From assembly GCF_009647605.1 (NCBI RefSeq), contig NZ_WJIF01000015.1:1-56613 (forward strand): a DNA stretch of 56,613 nt, written 5' to 3'. The stretch comes from Agromyces agglutinans (GTDB lineage Bacteria; Actinomycetota; Actinomycetes; Actinomycetales; Microbacteriaceae). Position numbers and translations under genes: made by a program. How positions within the stretch are numbered: the first letter of the stretch is position 1; every line of letters begins with the position of its first letter. The notes beneath the pieces are model-generated. The model was not told where the DNA came from, made no database searches, and saw only the letters and a program-made list of their open reading frames with translations. Of the stretch, positions 1 to 12,774 are shown piece by piece.

Positions 1-139
1 CAGGCCCGAACTTCAGGGCAACCTGTCAACCATACCACCACGAACCCGAAGCTGGAACATCGTTCCGAGATTCGAACTCGATCCAGCATCGAACCGCCCG
101 ACGAATCGTTCGGTTGAGATACAGGTGGATGGAGGTTCA

Positions 140-168
140 ATCTTAGACTTGAAATCACCGAGTCGCAA
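140..168 (-). promoter_or_regulatory. Leftward promoter, proximal
   Basis: On the minus strand TTGCGA (163-168) is followed after 17 bp by TAAGAT (140-145). Transcription would start near 133 and leave the window to the left. No gene inside the window is served by it. Confidence 0.6.
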
Positions 169-259
169 ATGCGCCTTCGAGGTTATTTGGCTAAGACTTC
201 CCGCCCGACTGCCCGGATCAGCTTCTCGCTTCTTCCTGACCGCCGCGGCGACAGGTATG

Positions 260-289
260 AACTTACGCGGCTTCGCGATCCTGTGCCAA
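260..289 (-). promoter_or_regulatory. Leftward promoter, distal
   Basis: On the minus strand TTGGCA (284-289) is followed after 18 bp by TAAGTT (260-265). It points the same way as the promoter at 140-168, giving two tandem promoters about 120 bp apart. Confidence 0.55.
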
Positions 290-427
290 ATCCCGCGCGC
301 ATCCCGGGCGTGTCGCACACGGCGAAGCGGCACGAGTGCCCGATGTATGCCCAGTTCAACGGGTGATTCCAGAGGTGGCATACGATCGCGGCCGATGTCG
401 GCCGGTGCTGAGCCCGCACGCGCGGAC

Positions 428-460
428 GGTCGTCGCCGTCAGCGCCCGTCGGCGACGACC
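428..460 (-). terminator. Hairpin at end of the CoA-transferase gene
   Basis: An 11-bp perfect inverted repeat (428-438 with 450-460) with an 11-nt loop that contains the stop codon. It could end the tyrS/CoA-transferase transcript. There is no clear U-tract, so intrinsic activity is uncertain. Confidence 0.4.
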
Positions 461-1812
461 GGCATCCACTCCGCGCGGTCGGCACCCCACGGCCGCGGCC
501 CGGCGGGCCACTCGGAGGTCCCGTCGGCGGTATCCAGCGCGGGCTTCGCCACGCGCACGGCGCCGAGCGGGGTCGTGAACTCCACGAGATGGGACGCCGC
601 GGCCTCGGCAGCAAGGGCCGGCTGCGGCAGCGGGGCATCCGTACGCGGCATGCCGAGCAGCTCGGCGGCCGTCCTCCGCAGCGACAGCCTGGCGACCCGC
701 GCCCCGCCGGCTGCTCCGTGGAGCATCGACGTGACGGCAGCGGCGAGGAGGTACCCCGTCGCGTGGTCGAGTACCTGCGCGGGCAGCGCGCCCGGCGCAT
801 CCGCGTCGCCCTCGAGCACGGCGATGCCGGTCTCGGCCTGGACGAGACTGTCGAATCCGCGGCGATCGGCATTCGCGCCGTCGAATCCCCACGCCGACAC
901 CGCCCCGACGACCAGTCGCGGGTGCCGGTCCACGAGTTCGTCGGGTGAGAGTCCCAGACGCTCGAGCCCGGCCGGGCGATAGCCGAGCGCGACGGCATCG
1001 GCGCCGTCGAGCAGCTCGCCGAAGCGGCGTCGATCCGCACCGTCGGCGAGGTCGAGCATCGTGCTGCGCTTGCCCGCCCCGGTGTCGAGGTGCTGCCAGC
1101 CGATCTCGGGCTGCGCCCGGCCGTCGACCCGGAGCACCTCGGCGCCGAGCAGCGCGAGCGTTCGAGTCGCGACCGGCCCGGCGATCACCCTCGTCAGGTC
1201 GAGCACGCGCAGCCCCGCGAGCGGGCGCGCCGCGTCGCCGGAGCCGGAGCGGCGCGTGCCGCCGGAACCGCCGAGGTCGACGAGTGGCCGCTCGCGGAGC
1301 GCCGCGTCCTCCGACGGACGTTCCGCGCGGACCTCGACGCACAGTCCGCCGGCGGCGGTGACGGATGCCACGAGCTCGGCGGACGTGCGAGCCGCGATCG
1401 CGCGATCGACCTCGGCCGGCGAGGCATCCACCGCGACGTGGAGCGCCCGCCGCAGCGCGTGTTCGTGGTGCGGATAGTTCGCGTGCGTGCGCACCCACCC
1501 GTCGGCCGAACGGCGGAAACCGGACAGCGGCGCCCAGACCGACGGCGGCGCTCCCTCGAGCGCGAACCAGCGTTCACTCGTCACGGCGGTGGCGATGCGA
1601 TCGCCGTCGAGGGCGATCGGCCGTCGGTCGGCGTCGGATGCCGCCGCGGCGAGCGACGCGATCGCGACCGCTCCGGCGACCAGTCCGCCCGCGTCCAGTC
1701 GGGCCGGCAGGGGTGCTTCAGGGATCGGACCGAGACGCTCGAGCGCCACGGGGTCGCGGCCGAGTTCGCCCCAGACGCGACGGACGAGCCCTGCAGCAGA
1801 CTCCCCCGGCAT
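439..1812 (-). CDS. CoA transferase family III (CaiB/BaiF-like) protein
   Basis: A 457-residue protein related to family III CoA transferases, which move CoA between carboxylic acids. The family hallmark is the segment reading GLRVLDLTRVIAGP followed by TLALLGAEVLRV near residues 220-250, at the position where family members bind CoA. The N-terminal ~200 residues look like a second, degenerate CaiB-type half, an arrangement found in fused or pseudo-dimeric members. The start chosen is ATG 1812; a GTG at 1821 is possible. It begins 19 nt after the tyrS stop, so the two are probably co-transcribed. The substrate cannot be deduced. Family assignment is fairly secure, biochemical role unknown. 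Confidence 0.8.
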   Translation of the reverse strand: MPGESAAGLVRRVWGELGRDPVALERLGPIPEAPLPARLDAGGLVAGAVAIASLAAAASDADRRPIALDGDRIATAVTSERWFALEGAPPSVWAPLSGFRRSADGWVRTHANYPHHEHALRRALHVAVDASPAEVDRAIAARTSAELVASVTAAGGLCVEVRAERPSEDAALRERPLVDLGGSGGTRRSGSGDAARPLAGLRVLDLTRVIAGPVATRTLALLGAEVLRVDGRAQPEIGWQHLDTGAGKRSTMLDLADGADRRRFGELLDGADAVALGYRPAGLERLGLSPDELVDRHPRLVVGAVSAWGFDGANADRRGFDSLVQAETGIAVLEGDADAPGALPAQVLDHATGYLLAAAVTSMLHGAAGGARVARLSLRRTAAELLGMPRTDAPLPQPALAAEAAASHLVEFTTPLGAVRVAKPALDTADGTSEWPAGPRPWGADRAEWMPVVADGR

Positions 1813-1831
1813 CCGGCTCACCCCGTCGCGC

Positions 1832-3127
1832 TCACCCGATGAAGACGCCGGCCAGGGTCTTCTTGCCGCGCCGGAGCACCGTGACGCCGCCGGGCAGCGC
1901 GCCGTCGATGACGGCGGAGCCGTCGACCTTGACGCCGTCGACGGTGACGCCGCCCTGCGCGATCGCTCGTCGTCCCTCGCCCAGACTCGACACCAGCCCG
2001 GTCGCGAGCAACGCGTCGAGCACCGGCGTTCCCGCGGCGACGGTCGCGTTCGGCAGCTCCTCGAGCGCCGATCGCAGCGTCGCGGCGTCGAGCGCGCCGA
2101 GGTCGCCCTTGCCGAACAGGGCCTCGGAGGCGGCGATGACCGCGTCCGTGGCCTCCGCACCGTGCACGAGCGTCGTCACCTCGACCGCGAGCCTCCGCTG
2201 GGCGGCGCGGCGGAACGGCTCGGCCTCCACGAGTCGTTCGAGTTCCTCGATCTCGGCGCGGGAGAGGAACGTGAACACCTTCAACCGCGCGATCACGTCG
2301 GCGTCGTCGGTGTTGAGCCAGAACTGGTAGAAGCGGTAGGGCGTGCACATCTCGGCGTCGAGCCAGATGGCGTTGCCCTCGCTCTTGCCGAACTTCGTAC
2401 CGTCGGAGTTCGTGATGAGCGGCGTGCCGATGGCGTGCACGTGCCGGCCCTCGACCCGGTGGATGAGGTCGGTGCCGCTCGTGAGGTTGCCCCACTGGTC
2501 GCTGCCGCCGGTCTGCAGCACACAGCCGTACTGGCGATGCAGTTCGAGGTAGTCGAATCCCTGCAGGATCTGGTAGCTGAACTCGGTGTAGCTGATGCCG
2601 GCGTCGGAGTTGAGCCGTGACGCCACCGCGTCCTTCTTCAGCATCGTGCCGACGCGGTAGTACTTGCCGATGTCGCGCAGGAAGTCGATGGCCGAGAGCC
2701 CGGCGGTCCAGTCGAGGTTGTTCACGAGGCGTACCGGGTTCTCGCCCTCGCGGGAGAGGAATCGCGACACCTGCTCCTGCAACCTGCCGACCCATTCGGC
2801 GACCGTCTCCTTGGTGTTGAGCGTGCGCTCGGCGGTCGGCCGGGGGTCGCCGATGAGGCCCGTCGAGCCCCCGACGAGGCCGAGCGGGCGGTGCCCCGCG
2901 AGCTGGAGCCGCCGCATCGTGAGCAGCTGCACGAGGTTGCCCAGGTGCAGGCTCGGGGCGGTCGGGTCGAAGCCGCAGTAATACGTGATGGGCTCGCCCG
3001 CGAGCAGCTCTTTCAACGCGGCCTGATCGGTCGAGACGTGCACGAGGCCGCGCCAGGTGAGCTCCTCCCAGACGTCCTCGAAAGAGGGGTCGTTCTGCTG
3101 GGTGGCGAGGATCACGGGGTCTGACAC
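1832..3127 (-). CDS. tyrS: Tyrosyl-tRNA synthetase
   Basis: Class I aminoacyl-tRNA synthetase that activates tyrosine and charges tRNA-Tyr in the cytoplasm. The HIGH-type motif appears as HLGN (residues 61-64), preceded by the YYCGFDPTAPSL segment. The KMSKS-type loop is KFGKS (245-249). An S4 RNA-binding domain occupies roughly the last 70 residues. The length, 431 residues, is normal for bacterial TyrRS. The GTG start at 3127 is chosen because a -10 hexamer lies exactly 7 nt upstream, predicting a leaderless mRNA, and because longer upstream extensions do not resemble the family. The CoA-transferase gene follows it closely. Confidence 0.95.
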   Translation of the reverse strand: MSDPVILATQQNDPSFEDVWEELTWRGLVHVSTDQAALKELLAGEPITYYCGFDPTAPSLHLGNLVQLLTMRRLQLAGHRPLGLVGGSTGLIGDPRPTAERTLNTKETVAEWVGRLQEQVSRFLSREGENPVRLVNNLDWTAGLSAIDFLRDIGKYYRVGTMLKKDAVASRLNSDAGISYTEFSYQILQGFDYLELHRQYGCVLQTGGSDQWGNLTSGTDLIHRVEGRHVHAIGTPLITNSDGTKFGKSEGNAIWLDAEMCTPYRFYQFWLNTDDADVIARLKVFTFLSRAEIEELERLVEAEPFRRAAQRRLAVEVTTLVHGAEATDAVIAASEALFGKGDLGALDAATLRSALEELPNATVAAGTPVLDALLATGLVSSLGEGRRAIAQGGVTVDGVKVDGSAVIDGALPGGVTVLRRGKKTLAGVFIG

Positions 3128-3134
3128 GCCAGCA

Positions 3135-3162
3135 AGCGTAACAGCGCGGACGCGCCGGTGAA
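3135..3162 (-). promoter_or_regulatory. tyrS promoter, leaderless
   Basis: TTCACC (3157-3162), 16-bp spacer, TACGCT (3135-3140), then 7 nt to the GTG of tyrS. I see no T-box-like leader; there is no room for one if transcription starts at the GTG. Confidence 0.5.
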
Positions 3163-3195
3163 GGTCCCACACTGGACTCCCCTCGCTGAAGGATG

Positions 3196-3201
3196 TAGCC
3201 T
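3196..3201 (+). promoter_or_regulatory. -10 element for the SatD-like gene
   Basis: TAGCCT preceded by TG (extended -10) faces right, about 40 bp from the next start. It overlaps the region upstream of the divergent tyrS promoter. Confidence 0.35.
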
Positions 3202-3243
3202 TCACCTCAGGGAATCAAGCTTCTGAGCTGAATGGATGCCGGG

Positions 3244-3870
3244 ATGTTCGTGATCACCGCCGACCAGATCGGCAGCCGCGCCGATGTCGACCGCTCGGCG
3301 GCGATGCAAGCCGACCTGCAGGCCGAGTTCGGCGAGGCCCTGCTGCTGCCGGTCGACCAGACCGCCGGCGACGAGGTGCAGGCGCTGACCTCGGATGCCA
3401 CGACCGCGCTCGACCTCGTGCTGCACCTGGCCCGCGACGGGCACTGGAGCATCGGTCTCGGCGTCGGCGGCATCCGCACTCCCCTGCCCGACGCCGTTCG
3501 CAAGGCCTCCGGGCCGGCGTTCATCGCCGCGCGCGATGCGGTCGAGGCCGCGAAGCGCGCCGACGGGCGGTTCGCGCTGCGCGTCCCCGAGGAACTCGGC
3601 GACCGCATCGCCGCCGACGCACGCCCGGCCGCACACGTCGAGGCGCTCCTGCGCCTCCTGCTCGTGCTGCGGGCACGACGGTCCGACGCGGGCTGGGAGG
3701 TCGCCGACCTCGTCGCCGACGGCCGTTCGCAGAAGGATGCCGCGGCCGCGCTCGGTGTGACCGACGCGGCGGTGAGCCAGCGCCTGAAGTCCGCGCTCTG
3801 GAACGTCGATCGACAGTCGATCCCCGCGCTCGTCCGCCTCCTCGACGAACTCGACCGCGCGGCTCGCTAG
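3244..3870 (+). CDS. SatD-like protein with C-terminal helix-turn-helix
   Basis: A 208-residue protein. The N-terminal half starts FVITADQIGSR, resembling the SatD family, and the C-terminal ~60 residues contain a sigma-70 region-4-like helix-turn-helix: a GRSQKDAAAALGVTDAAVSQRLKSA segment is split around a GVTD turn. SatD-family biochemistry is poorly known, and I infer only nucleic-acid binding by the C-terminal part. ATG 3244 is preferred because the FVITADQ segment is the usual N-terminus; ATG 3232, four codons upstream, is equally in frame. A small membrane-protein gene follows 42 nt downstream on the same strand. Confidence 0.6.
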   Translation: MFVITADQIGSRADVDRSAAMQADLQAEFGEALLLPVDQTAGDEVQALTSDATTALDLVLHLARDGHWSIGLGVGGIRTPLPDAVRKASGPAFIAARDAVEAAKRADGRFALRVPEELGDRIAADARPAAHVEALLRLLLVLRARRSDAGWEVADLVADGRSQKDAAAALGVTDAAVSQRLKSALWNVDRQSIPALVRLLDELDRAAR

Positions 3871-3912
3871 GCTCGACACGCGCGCCCGCCGGGGCGACGG
3901 AAGGGATCGGTC

Positions 3913-4500
3913 GTGGAGTTCATCGCATCGGCGTTCAACTGGACCATCTTCGCGTTCGGGCTGATCGGCGGCACGGTGCTCGCCGTGCTCGCCGCGGTGC
4001 GACCGAGACCGCTCTACTTCTGGCTGGCGACCGGCGGACTCGCGCTGGCCGTGGTCGGCGCCTCCGGTCCGTCGACGCCGGCGCCACCGCAGCTCGCCCC
4101 ACTCATCGGAGCCGTCGGCATCACCCTCGCGGTGTTCGGCGGCGGCCCCGCCGCCACCACGGCCCTCCGGCTCGCGATGGGTGGCAGCGCGGTTCCCGGG
4201 TTGCACGGCGGCATCCTCGTCTCCGACCCGAGCGCGCCGACGCAACCGGGCCTGGCGCCGGCGCGTCGTGAGGTTCTGCGCGGCGGGCTCACCATCGGCG
4301 TGCTCGAACGACTCGCCGCGGCGGGAACCATCGTCGCGGGATTCCCCGAGGGGCTCGCGATCGTCGTGGCGGTGAAGGGTGTCGGCCGCTTCACCGAACT
4401 CGAGGCTCCCGAGGCGCGCGAACGGTTCATCATCGGCACGCTGGCGAGCCTCATCTGGGCGTGCGCCGCCGGCCTCGCCGTGCATCTCGCCGTGCGCTGA
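3913..4500 (+). CDS. Small integral membrane protein paired with SatD-like gene
   Basis: A 195-residue hydrophobic protein with a GTG start, preceded by an AAGGGA ribosome-binding site. It has about five likely membrane segments: residues ~5-28, ~35-50, ~62-80, ~130-152 and ~172-193. The loop between the third and fourth is rich in Pro and Arg. No enzymatic motif is recognised. Its position behind the SatD-like gene suggests a two-gene unit, possibly a soluble DNA-binding protein and a membrane partner; that is inference. It converges on mpg, 61 nt away. Confidence 0.65.
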   Translation: MEFIASAFNWTIFAFGLIGGTVLAVLAAVRPRPLYFWLATGGLALAVVGASGPSTPAPPQLAPLIGAVGITLAVFGGGPAATTALRLAMGGSAVPGLHGGILVSDPSAPTQPGLAPARREVLRGGLTIGVLERLAAAGTIVAGFPEGLAIVVAVKGVGRFTELEAPEARERFIIGTLASLIWACAAGLAVHLAVR

Positions 4501-4561
4501 GCCGCACCCGTTCCGAAGCGCCGGGGCCGGCGCCGGCGCCAACGTGCCTCGTCGATCGAGG

Positions 4562-5209
4562 TCAGCCCACGGCCTTCGGATGCCGTCGGTACGGGGACAC
4601 CCCGGGATCGCCCGCGATCCGGAACCGCCACGGAAAGGCCGCCCCGCCGCCCGGCCCGCTGACGCCCGTCCGCGGACCCGCCTCGAACGGCAGCGGTGCA
4701 GCCGGCAGCAGCAGGGTGTACGGCGGCGCGAGCAGGTCGTCTCCCGAGGCCGACAACGGCACGCCGAGCGCGAGGCTCAGGCGCGCAGGCCCGCGGGCGA
4801 GGTCGCGATCGGATGCTCCCGGGCGACGGCGGCGCGCGAGCTCGAGCCCCTCCACGACGACCCCGCCCCGCAGCAGCACCGCCGACGAGGCGCCCGGCCG
4901 GCCGGCCACCACGTTCAGGCACACGTGCATGCCGTAGCTGAAGTAGGCGTAGAGATATCCGGCCTCGCCGAACATGACGGCGTTGCGCGGCGTCTTACCC
5001 CGAAAGGCATGCGACCCGGGGTCCTCGCCGACCCCGCGGTACGCCTCGACCTCGCTCAGGCGCACCGCCACGACGCCCTCGTCGGTCTCGTGGGCGAGCA
5101 CGGCGCCGAGCAGCCGGGGGCCGAGCTCGATCGAGTCGACCGAGAGCGCTTCGCGCGTGGCCGGCACGAGGCCGGCCCGCACGTCGTCGGGGATCACGGC
5201 GTGAGGCAT
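4562..5209 (-). CDS. mpg: DNA-3-methyladenine glycosylase (MPG/AAG family)
   Basis: Base-excision repair enzyme of the alkyladenine glycosylase fold, 215 residues. Typical pieces are the ARxLLGxxL-like start ([11 protein letters not shown]), [19 protein letters not shown] with the conserved Glu/Tyr, [18 protein letters not shown], and the late RRHP segment. The family excises 3-methyladenine, hypoxanthine and related lesions. The gene starts 8 nt after the argH stop, so it is probably the last gene of the arg operon; nothing suggests a role in arginine synthesis. ATG 5209 fits family lengths. Confidence 0.9.
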   Translation of the reverse strand: MPHAVIPDDVRAGLVPATREALSVDSIELGPRLLGAVLAHETDEGVVAVRLSEVEAYRGVGEDPGSHAFRGKTPRNAVMFGEAGYLYAYFSYGMHVCLNVVAGRPGASSAVLLRGGVVVEGLELARRRRPGASDRDLARGPARLSLALGVPLSASGDDLLAPPYTLLLPAAPLPFEAGPRTGVSGPGGGAAFPWRFRIAGDPGVSPYRRHPKAVG

Positions 5210-5216
5210 CCGTCGC

Positions 5217-9797
<4,581 letters not shown>

Positions 9798-9801
9798 CTC
9801 G

Positions 9802-10959
9802 TCAGCTCGCGTAGGCACTGTTCTCGTGCACGTAGTCGTGCGTGAGGTCGTTGGTGCGGATCGTCGCGGACGCCTCGCCCGCGTGCAGCTCGATGCGCAC
9901 GTGCGTGGCGCGCGGGCTCAGGTCGACCTCGTCGCGCGGCCGGTCGGGCCGGCCCGCGTGGCAGACCCGCACGCCGTTCATGCTGACGTCGACGAGGTAC
10001 GGGTCGAACGGCGCCTGCGTCGTGCCGATCGCCGCGAGCACGCGCCCCCAGTTCGGGTCGTTGCCGAAGATGGCCGCCTTGAAGAGGTTGTTGCGGGCCA
10101 CCGACCGGCCGACCTCCACGGCGTCGTCTTCGGTCGCGGCACCGAGCACCTCGATCGAGATGTCGTGGCTCGCGCCCTCGGCATCGGCCTGCAGCTGCGT
10201 CGCGAGGTCCTCGCAGGCGCGCGTGAGCGCCTGCGTGAACGCCGCGAGCTCGGGGACCACGCCCGAGGCACCGCTGGCGAGCAGCGTGACCTGGTCGTTG
10301 GTCGACATGCAGCCGTCGGAGTCGAGCCGGTCGAATGTCACGCGGGTCGCCTGCCGCAGCGCGGCGTCGAGGTCGGATGCCTCGAGCACGGCGTCGGTCG
10401 TCAGCACGACGAGCATCGTGGCGAGGCCCGGAGCGAGCATGCCCGCGCCCTTGGCCATGCCGCCGATGCGCCACCCGTCACCCTCGACCACCACGGTCTT
10501 GGGCGTCGTGTCGGTGGTCATGATCGCGCGCGCCGCGTCGGCTCCGGCCGCCGCGTCGGCGCCGAGCCGGTTCGCGGCCGACAGGACCCCCTCTTCGAGC
10601 ACCTCGCCGTCGAGCTGGTCGCCGATGAGACCCGTCGAGCAGACGAGCACGTCGCCCGCCGAGACGCCGAGAGCGGATGCCGCGGCCTCGGCCGTGCGGT
10701 GCGTGACCTGGAATCCCTCGGGGCCGGTGAAGCAGTTCGCCCCGCCCGAGTTGAGCACGATCGCCGACACGACGCCGTCGAGGATGACCTGCCGCGACCA
10801 GATGATCGGGTTCGCCTGGGCGCGGTTCGAGGTGAACACGGCGGCCGCGGCGTGCGATGGCCCGCGGTTGACCACGAGCGAGAGATCCAGCGCCCCGGTG
10901 CGCTTGATGCCGGCTGCGACGCCGGCGGCCTCGAAGCCGGCGGGTGCGATGACGCTCAC
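9802..10959 (-). CDS. argJ: Glutamate N-acetyltransferase / ornithine acetyltransferase
   Basis: ArgJ recycles the acetyl group between acetylornithine and glutamate. The 385-residue precursor self-cleaves at a conserved Thr, here T181 in GLATMLVVL, downstream of [11 protein letters not shown]. The C-terminus ends in SAYAS as in many ArgJ proteins. The start is GTG 10959, overlapping the argC stop (GTGA). argA is not present in the window, consistent with a cyclic pathway. Whether the enzyme is mono- or bifunctional cannot be told from sequence alone. Confidence 0.95.
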   Translation of the reverse strand: MSVIAPAGFEAAGVAAGIKRTGALDLSLVVNRGPSHAAAAVFTSNRAQANPIIWSRQVILDGVVSAIVLNSGGANCFTGPEGFQVTHRTAEAAASALGVSAGDVLVCSTGLIGDQLDGEVLEEGVLSAANRLGADAAAGADAARAIMTTDTTPKTVVVEGDGWRIGGMAKGAGMLAPGLATMLVVLTTDAVLEASDLDAALRQATRVTFDRLDSDGCMSTNDQVTLLASGASGVVPELAAFTQALTRACEDLATQLQADAEGASHDISIEVLGAATEDDAVEVGRSVARNNLFKAAIFGNDPNWGRVLAAIGTTQAPFDPYLVDVSMNGVRVCHAGRPDRPRDEVDLSPRATHVRIELHAGEASATIRTNDLTHDYVHENSAYAS

Positions 10960-11999
10960 GGTGCGACTCCGTTCACGGGAAGACCGGTCGTCTCGGTGAG
11001 CCCGAGCGCGATGTTGGCCGACTGCACGGCCGCGCCGGCCGTGCCCTTCACGAGGTTGTCGACGGCCGCGATCACGACGACGCGGCCGGCCTGCTCGTCG
11101 ACCGCGAGGCCGAGCAGCGCGGTGTTGGCGCCGACGACGTCGGCCGTCTTCGGGAACTGGCCCTCGGGCAGGAGCTGCACGAACGGCTCGCCGGCGTAGG
11201 CGTCCTCCCACGCCCGGCGCACCGCGGCGGCATCCGTTCCCGGAACCAGCCGGGCCGTCGAGGTCGCGAGGATGCCCCGCGACATCGGCACGATCACCGG
11301 GGTGAACGAGATGGTCGGCCGGTCGGCGCCCGCCCAGCGCAGCGCCTGCTGGATCTCGGGGATGTGCCGATGCACGCCGCCGACCGCGTACGGGTTCGCC
11401 GACCCCAGGATCTCCGCGCCGAGCAGGTGCGCCTTCAGGCTCTTGCCGGCGCCCGAGGGGCCGACGGCGAGCACCGACACGAGGTCGTGCTCCTCGATCA
11501 CGCCGGCGCGGATTCCCGGCGCGAGCGAGAGGGCGACGGTCGAGGCATTGCAGCCGGGGGCCGCGATGCGCCGGGTCTTCGCGAGCCGGTCGCGCTGCGT
11601 GCCCGACAGCCGCGGCAGCTCGGGCACGCCGTAGGTCCACGCGCCGTGGTGGTCGGCCCCGTAGAAGCGCGCCCAGTCCGTCGACGACTCGAGCCGGTGA
11701 TCGGCGCCGCAGTCGATGACGAGCGTGTCGTCGGGCAGGGCTGCTGCGACGGCGCCGGAGGCACCGTGCGGCAGCGCGAGGAAGACGACGTCGTGGCCCG
11801 AGAGCACCTCGGGCGTCGTCTCCTGCAGGGTCAGGTGCGTGTAGGCGCGCAGGTGCGGTTGCACGGCGACGAGCGGCTGGCCCGCGTTCGAGTGCGCGGT
11901 GACGGTGCGCACCTCGAAATCGGGATGATCGGCGAGCAGCCTGAGGATCTCTCCCCCGGCATAACCGGACGCGCCGGAGACGGCGACGGAGTAGGTCAT
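10956..11999 (-). CDS. argC: N-acetyl-gamma-glutamyl-phosphate reductase
   Basis: NADPH-dependent reductase of arginine synthesis, 347 residues. The Rossmann motif [14 protein letters not shown] opens the protein, and the catalytic cysteine is C150 in AAPGCNAS. It is the first enzyme gene of the argCJBDFH operon. The ATG at 11999 is supported by a TAGGGT hexamer 7 nt upstream (leaderless start) and by the normal family N-terminus, although an upstream in-frame ATG at 12065 exists. An arginine-rich small ORF lies 84 nt upstream and may control the operon. Confidence 0.95.
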   Translation of the reverse strand: MTYSVAVSGASGYAGGEILRLLADHPDFEVRTVTAHSNAGQPLVAVQPHLRAYTHLTLQETTPEVLSGHDVVFLALPHGASGAVAAALPDDTLVIDCGADHRLESSTDWARFYGADHHGAWTYGVPELPRLSGTQRDRLAKTRRIAAPGCNASTVALSLAPGIRAGVIEEHDLVSVLAVGPSGAGKSLKAHLLGAEILGSANPYAVGGVHRHIPEIQQALRWAGADRPTISFTPVIVPMSRGILATSTARLVPGTDAAAVRRAWEDAYAGEPFVQLLPEGQFPKTADVVGANTALLGLAVDEQAGRVVVIAAVDNLVKGTAGAAVQSANIALGLTETTGLPVNGVAP

Positions 12000-12006
12000 G
12001 GGTTCC

Positions 12007-12012
12007 ACCCTA
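12007..12012 (-). promoter_or_regulatory. -10 element immediately upstream of argC
   Basis: TAGGGT, 7 nt before the argC ATG, could drive a leaderless argC mRNA in addition to the promoter of the upstream leader ORF. I see no good -35 at 16-18 bp. The AGGGTGG part could instead act as a ribosome-binding site for the longer transcript. Confidence 0.4.
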
Positions 12013-12083
12013 AAGGTCGAAGCGGTCGAGGAATCGGCTCCGGCGACACCTGCAGACGGCTCCATCGCCGTACGCGGGGTCGC

Positions 12084-12170
12084 CTAGAGTCGGCGGCCGC
12101 CCCGGCGTCGGCTGCGCACCACGACGACACGCGAGGAGCGTGCGGAGGTGGGGAGCCGAAGCGCGGACAT
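12084..12170 (-). CDS. Arginine-rich leader peptide of the arg operon (candidate)
   Basis: A 28-codon ORF, too short for ordinary gene callers. Nine of 28 residues are arginine, six of them in the last 10, including three in a row (residues 21-23) and a pair (26-27) just before leucine and the TAG stop. The preceding part has four consecutive valines. Its ATG is exactly 7 nt after a TAGGGT hexamer with a -35 element 18 bp further up, so it would be translated from the very 5' end of the mRNA. It lies 84 nt before argC and in the same direction. Ribosome stalling at these codons when Arg-tRNA is scarce could control argC expression; this role is inferred from position and composition only. A CGGCUCC near its 5' end (12152-12158) can pair with two downstream GGAGCCG copies (12057-12063, 12035-12041), which could form alternative structures. 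Confidence 0.55.
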   Translation of the reverse strand: MSALRLPTSARSSRVVVVRSRRRGGRRL

Positions 12171-12177
12171 GCCCTCG

Positions 12178-12207
12178 ACCCTAGCGACGCCCCGGTCGCC
12201 GACGCAA
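12178..12207 (-). promoter_or_regulatory. arg operon promoter
   Basis: TTGCGT (12202-12207), 18-bp spacer, TAGGGT (12178-12183), then 7 nt to the ATG of the arginine-rich ORF. It is one of the best-matching promoters in the window. No ArgR box was recognised by eye. Confidence 0.65.
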
Positions 12208-12223
12208 ACCGGTGACGGATGCC

Positions 12224-12631
12224 TCACCCTCGCGCGTGCACCCAGGCGAGATCGACGAGGGACTCGAGCACGTGCAGGTCGATCGACGAGAGCCGCCCGA
12301 CCCAGAGGCATCCGGCGCCCACCTTGACCTTGCCGAGCTGCTCGATCAGGGGCTCGGCACCCTCGGTCTGCAGACCGTACAGCGACATCGAGGCTTTGCG
12401 CGGCGAGAAGCCGACGATCATCCAATCACCCTCGCGACCCGTGGCGTAGTTGTAGTGCTGCACGCCGTACCCGACGATCGACGGGCCCCACATGACGGCG
12501 TCGGTGCCGGTCACGCGGTCGAACAGGTCGCGCAGCACGTAACCGTCTTCGCGACGGCCGGCCGGTTCGGCCGCATCGAGGAACTCGGCGACGGAAGCGC
12601 CCGTGGGCAACGTCTTCTGCTCGGCGGCCAT
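12224..12631 (-). CDS. DUF1801 domain protein
   Basis: A 135-residue soluble protein of the DUF1801 family (YdhG-like fold). The recognisable core includes YVLRDLFDRVTGTDAVMWG, YGVQHYNYATGREGDW and the GFSPRKASMSLYG segment. No catalytic residues are known for the family. It has its own -10 element 5 nt before the ATG and is separated from pheT upstream by a strong terminator. It precedes the arg leader by only ~16 bp, so its 3' end overlaps the arg promoter. Confidence 0.85.
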   Translation of the reverse strand: MAAEQKTLPTGASVAEFLDAAEPAGRREDGYVLRDLFDRVTGTDAVMWGPSIVGYGVQHYNYATGREGDWMIVGFSPRKASMSLYGLQTEGAEPLIEQLGKVKVGAGCLWVGRLSSIDLHVLESLVDLAWVHARG

Positions 12632-12636
12632 GACTC

Positions 12637-12642
12637 AGGGTA
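12637..12642 (-). promoter_or_regulatory. -10 element of the DUF1801 gene
   Basis: TACCCT lies 5 nt before the ATG, slightly closer than the 6-8 nt seen elsewhere in the window. It sits just downstream of the pheST terminator, so the gene appears to be transcribed separately. Confidence 0.4.
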
Positions 12643-12662
12643 GCGCCGCGGCGGCCCGACGA

Positions 12663-12698
12663 CGAGAGCGGCGCCGGGATTGCCCGGCGCCGCTCTCG
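12663..12698 (-). terminator. pheST terminator
   Basis: A perfect 16-bp inverted repeat (12663-12678 with 12683-12698) with a 4-nt loop, about 75 bp downstream of the pheT stop. No long U-run follows, as is usual in high-GC actinobacteria. Confidence 0.8.
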
Positions 12699-12720
12699 TA
12701 CGTGCGGTGGTGCGGTGAGC

Positions 12721-12774
12721 GACGTGCGCGACGTGCGCGGCGTGCGCGGCGTGCGCGACGTGCGCGACGTGCGC
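12721..12774. repeat. Six tandem 9-bp units at the pheT stop
   Basis: Six copies of a 9-bp unit (four GACGTGCGC, two GGCGTGCGC) run without gaps and end on the first base of the pheT stop codon. They lie between the stop and the terminator. The two variant copies are the middle pair. Confidence 0.9.

Larger units (their letters stand above)
1..438. other. Gene-free left edge with leftward promoters
   Basis: No convincing coding region is seen here. The first ~360 bases are visibly less GC-rich than the rest of the window, and their reading frames lack the codon pattern of neighbouring genes. Two sigma-A-like promoters (listed separately) point left, out of the window. A TTGACA hexamer also lies on the minus strand at 24-29, but its -10 position falls at or beyond the edge. 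Tandem strong promoters in a low-GC leader are typical of rRNA operons; that an rRNA operon begins just outside is inference only. Confidence 0.6.

Noticed and set aside
24..29. TTGACA on the minus strand as a third leftward promoter
   Set aside because: At 17 bp spacing the -10 position reads GGCCTG, and at larger spacing it falls outside the window, so it cannot be judged.
13..1040. Several overlapping ORFs of 80-285 codons on both strands at the left edge
   Set aside because: They are Arg/Ser/Pro-rich shadows without recognisable domains or ribosome-binding sites, and they overlap the CoA-transferase gene or the promoter region.
3128..3243. T-box or other riboswitch upstream of tyrS
   Set aside because: A -10 hexamer lies 7 nt before the GTG, leaving no leader; no T-box sequence is present.
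12721..12774. CRISPR-like array
   Set aside because: The repeats are 9 bp, contiguous and without spacers, and no cas genes are in the window.
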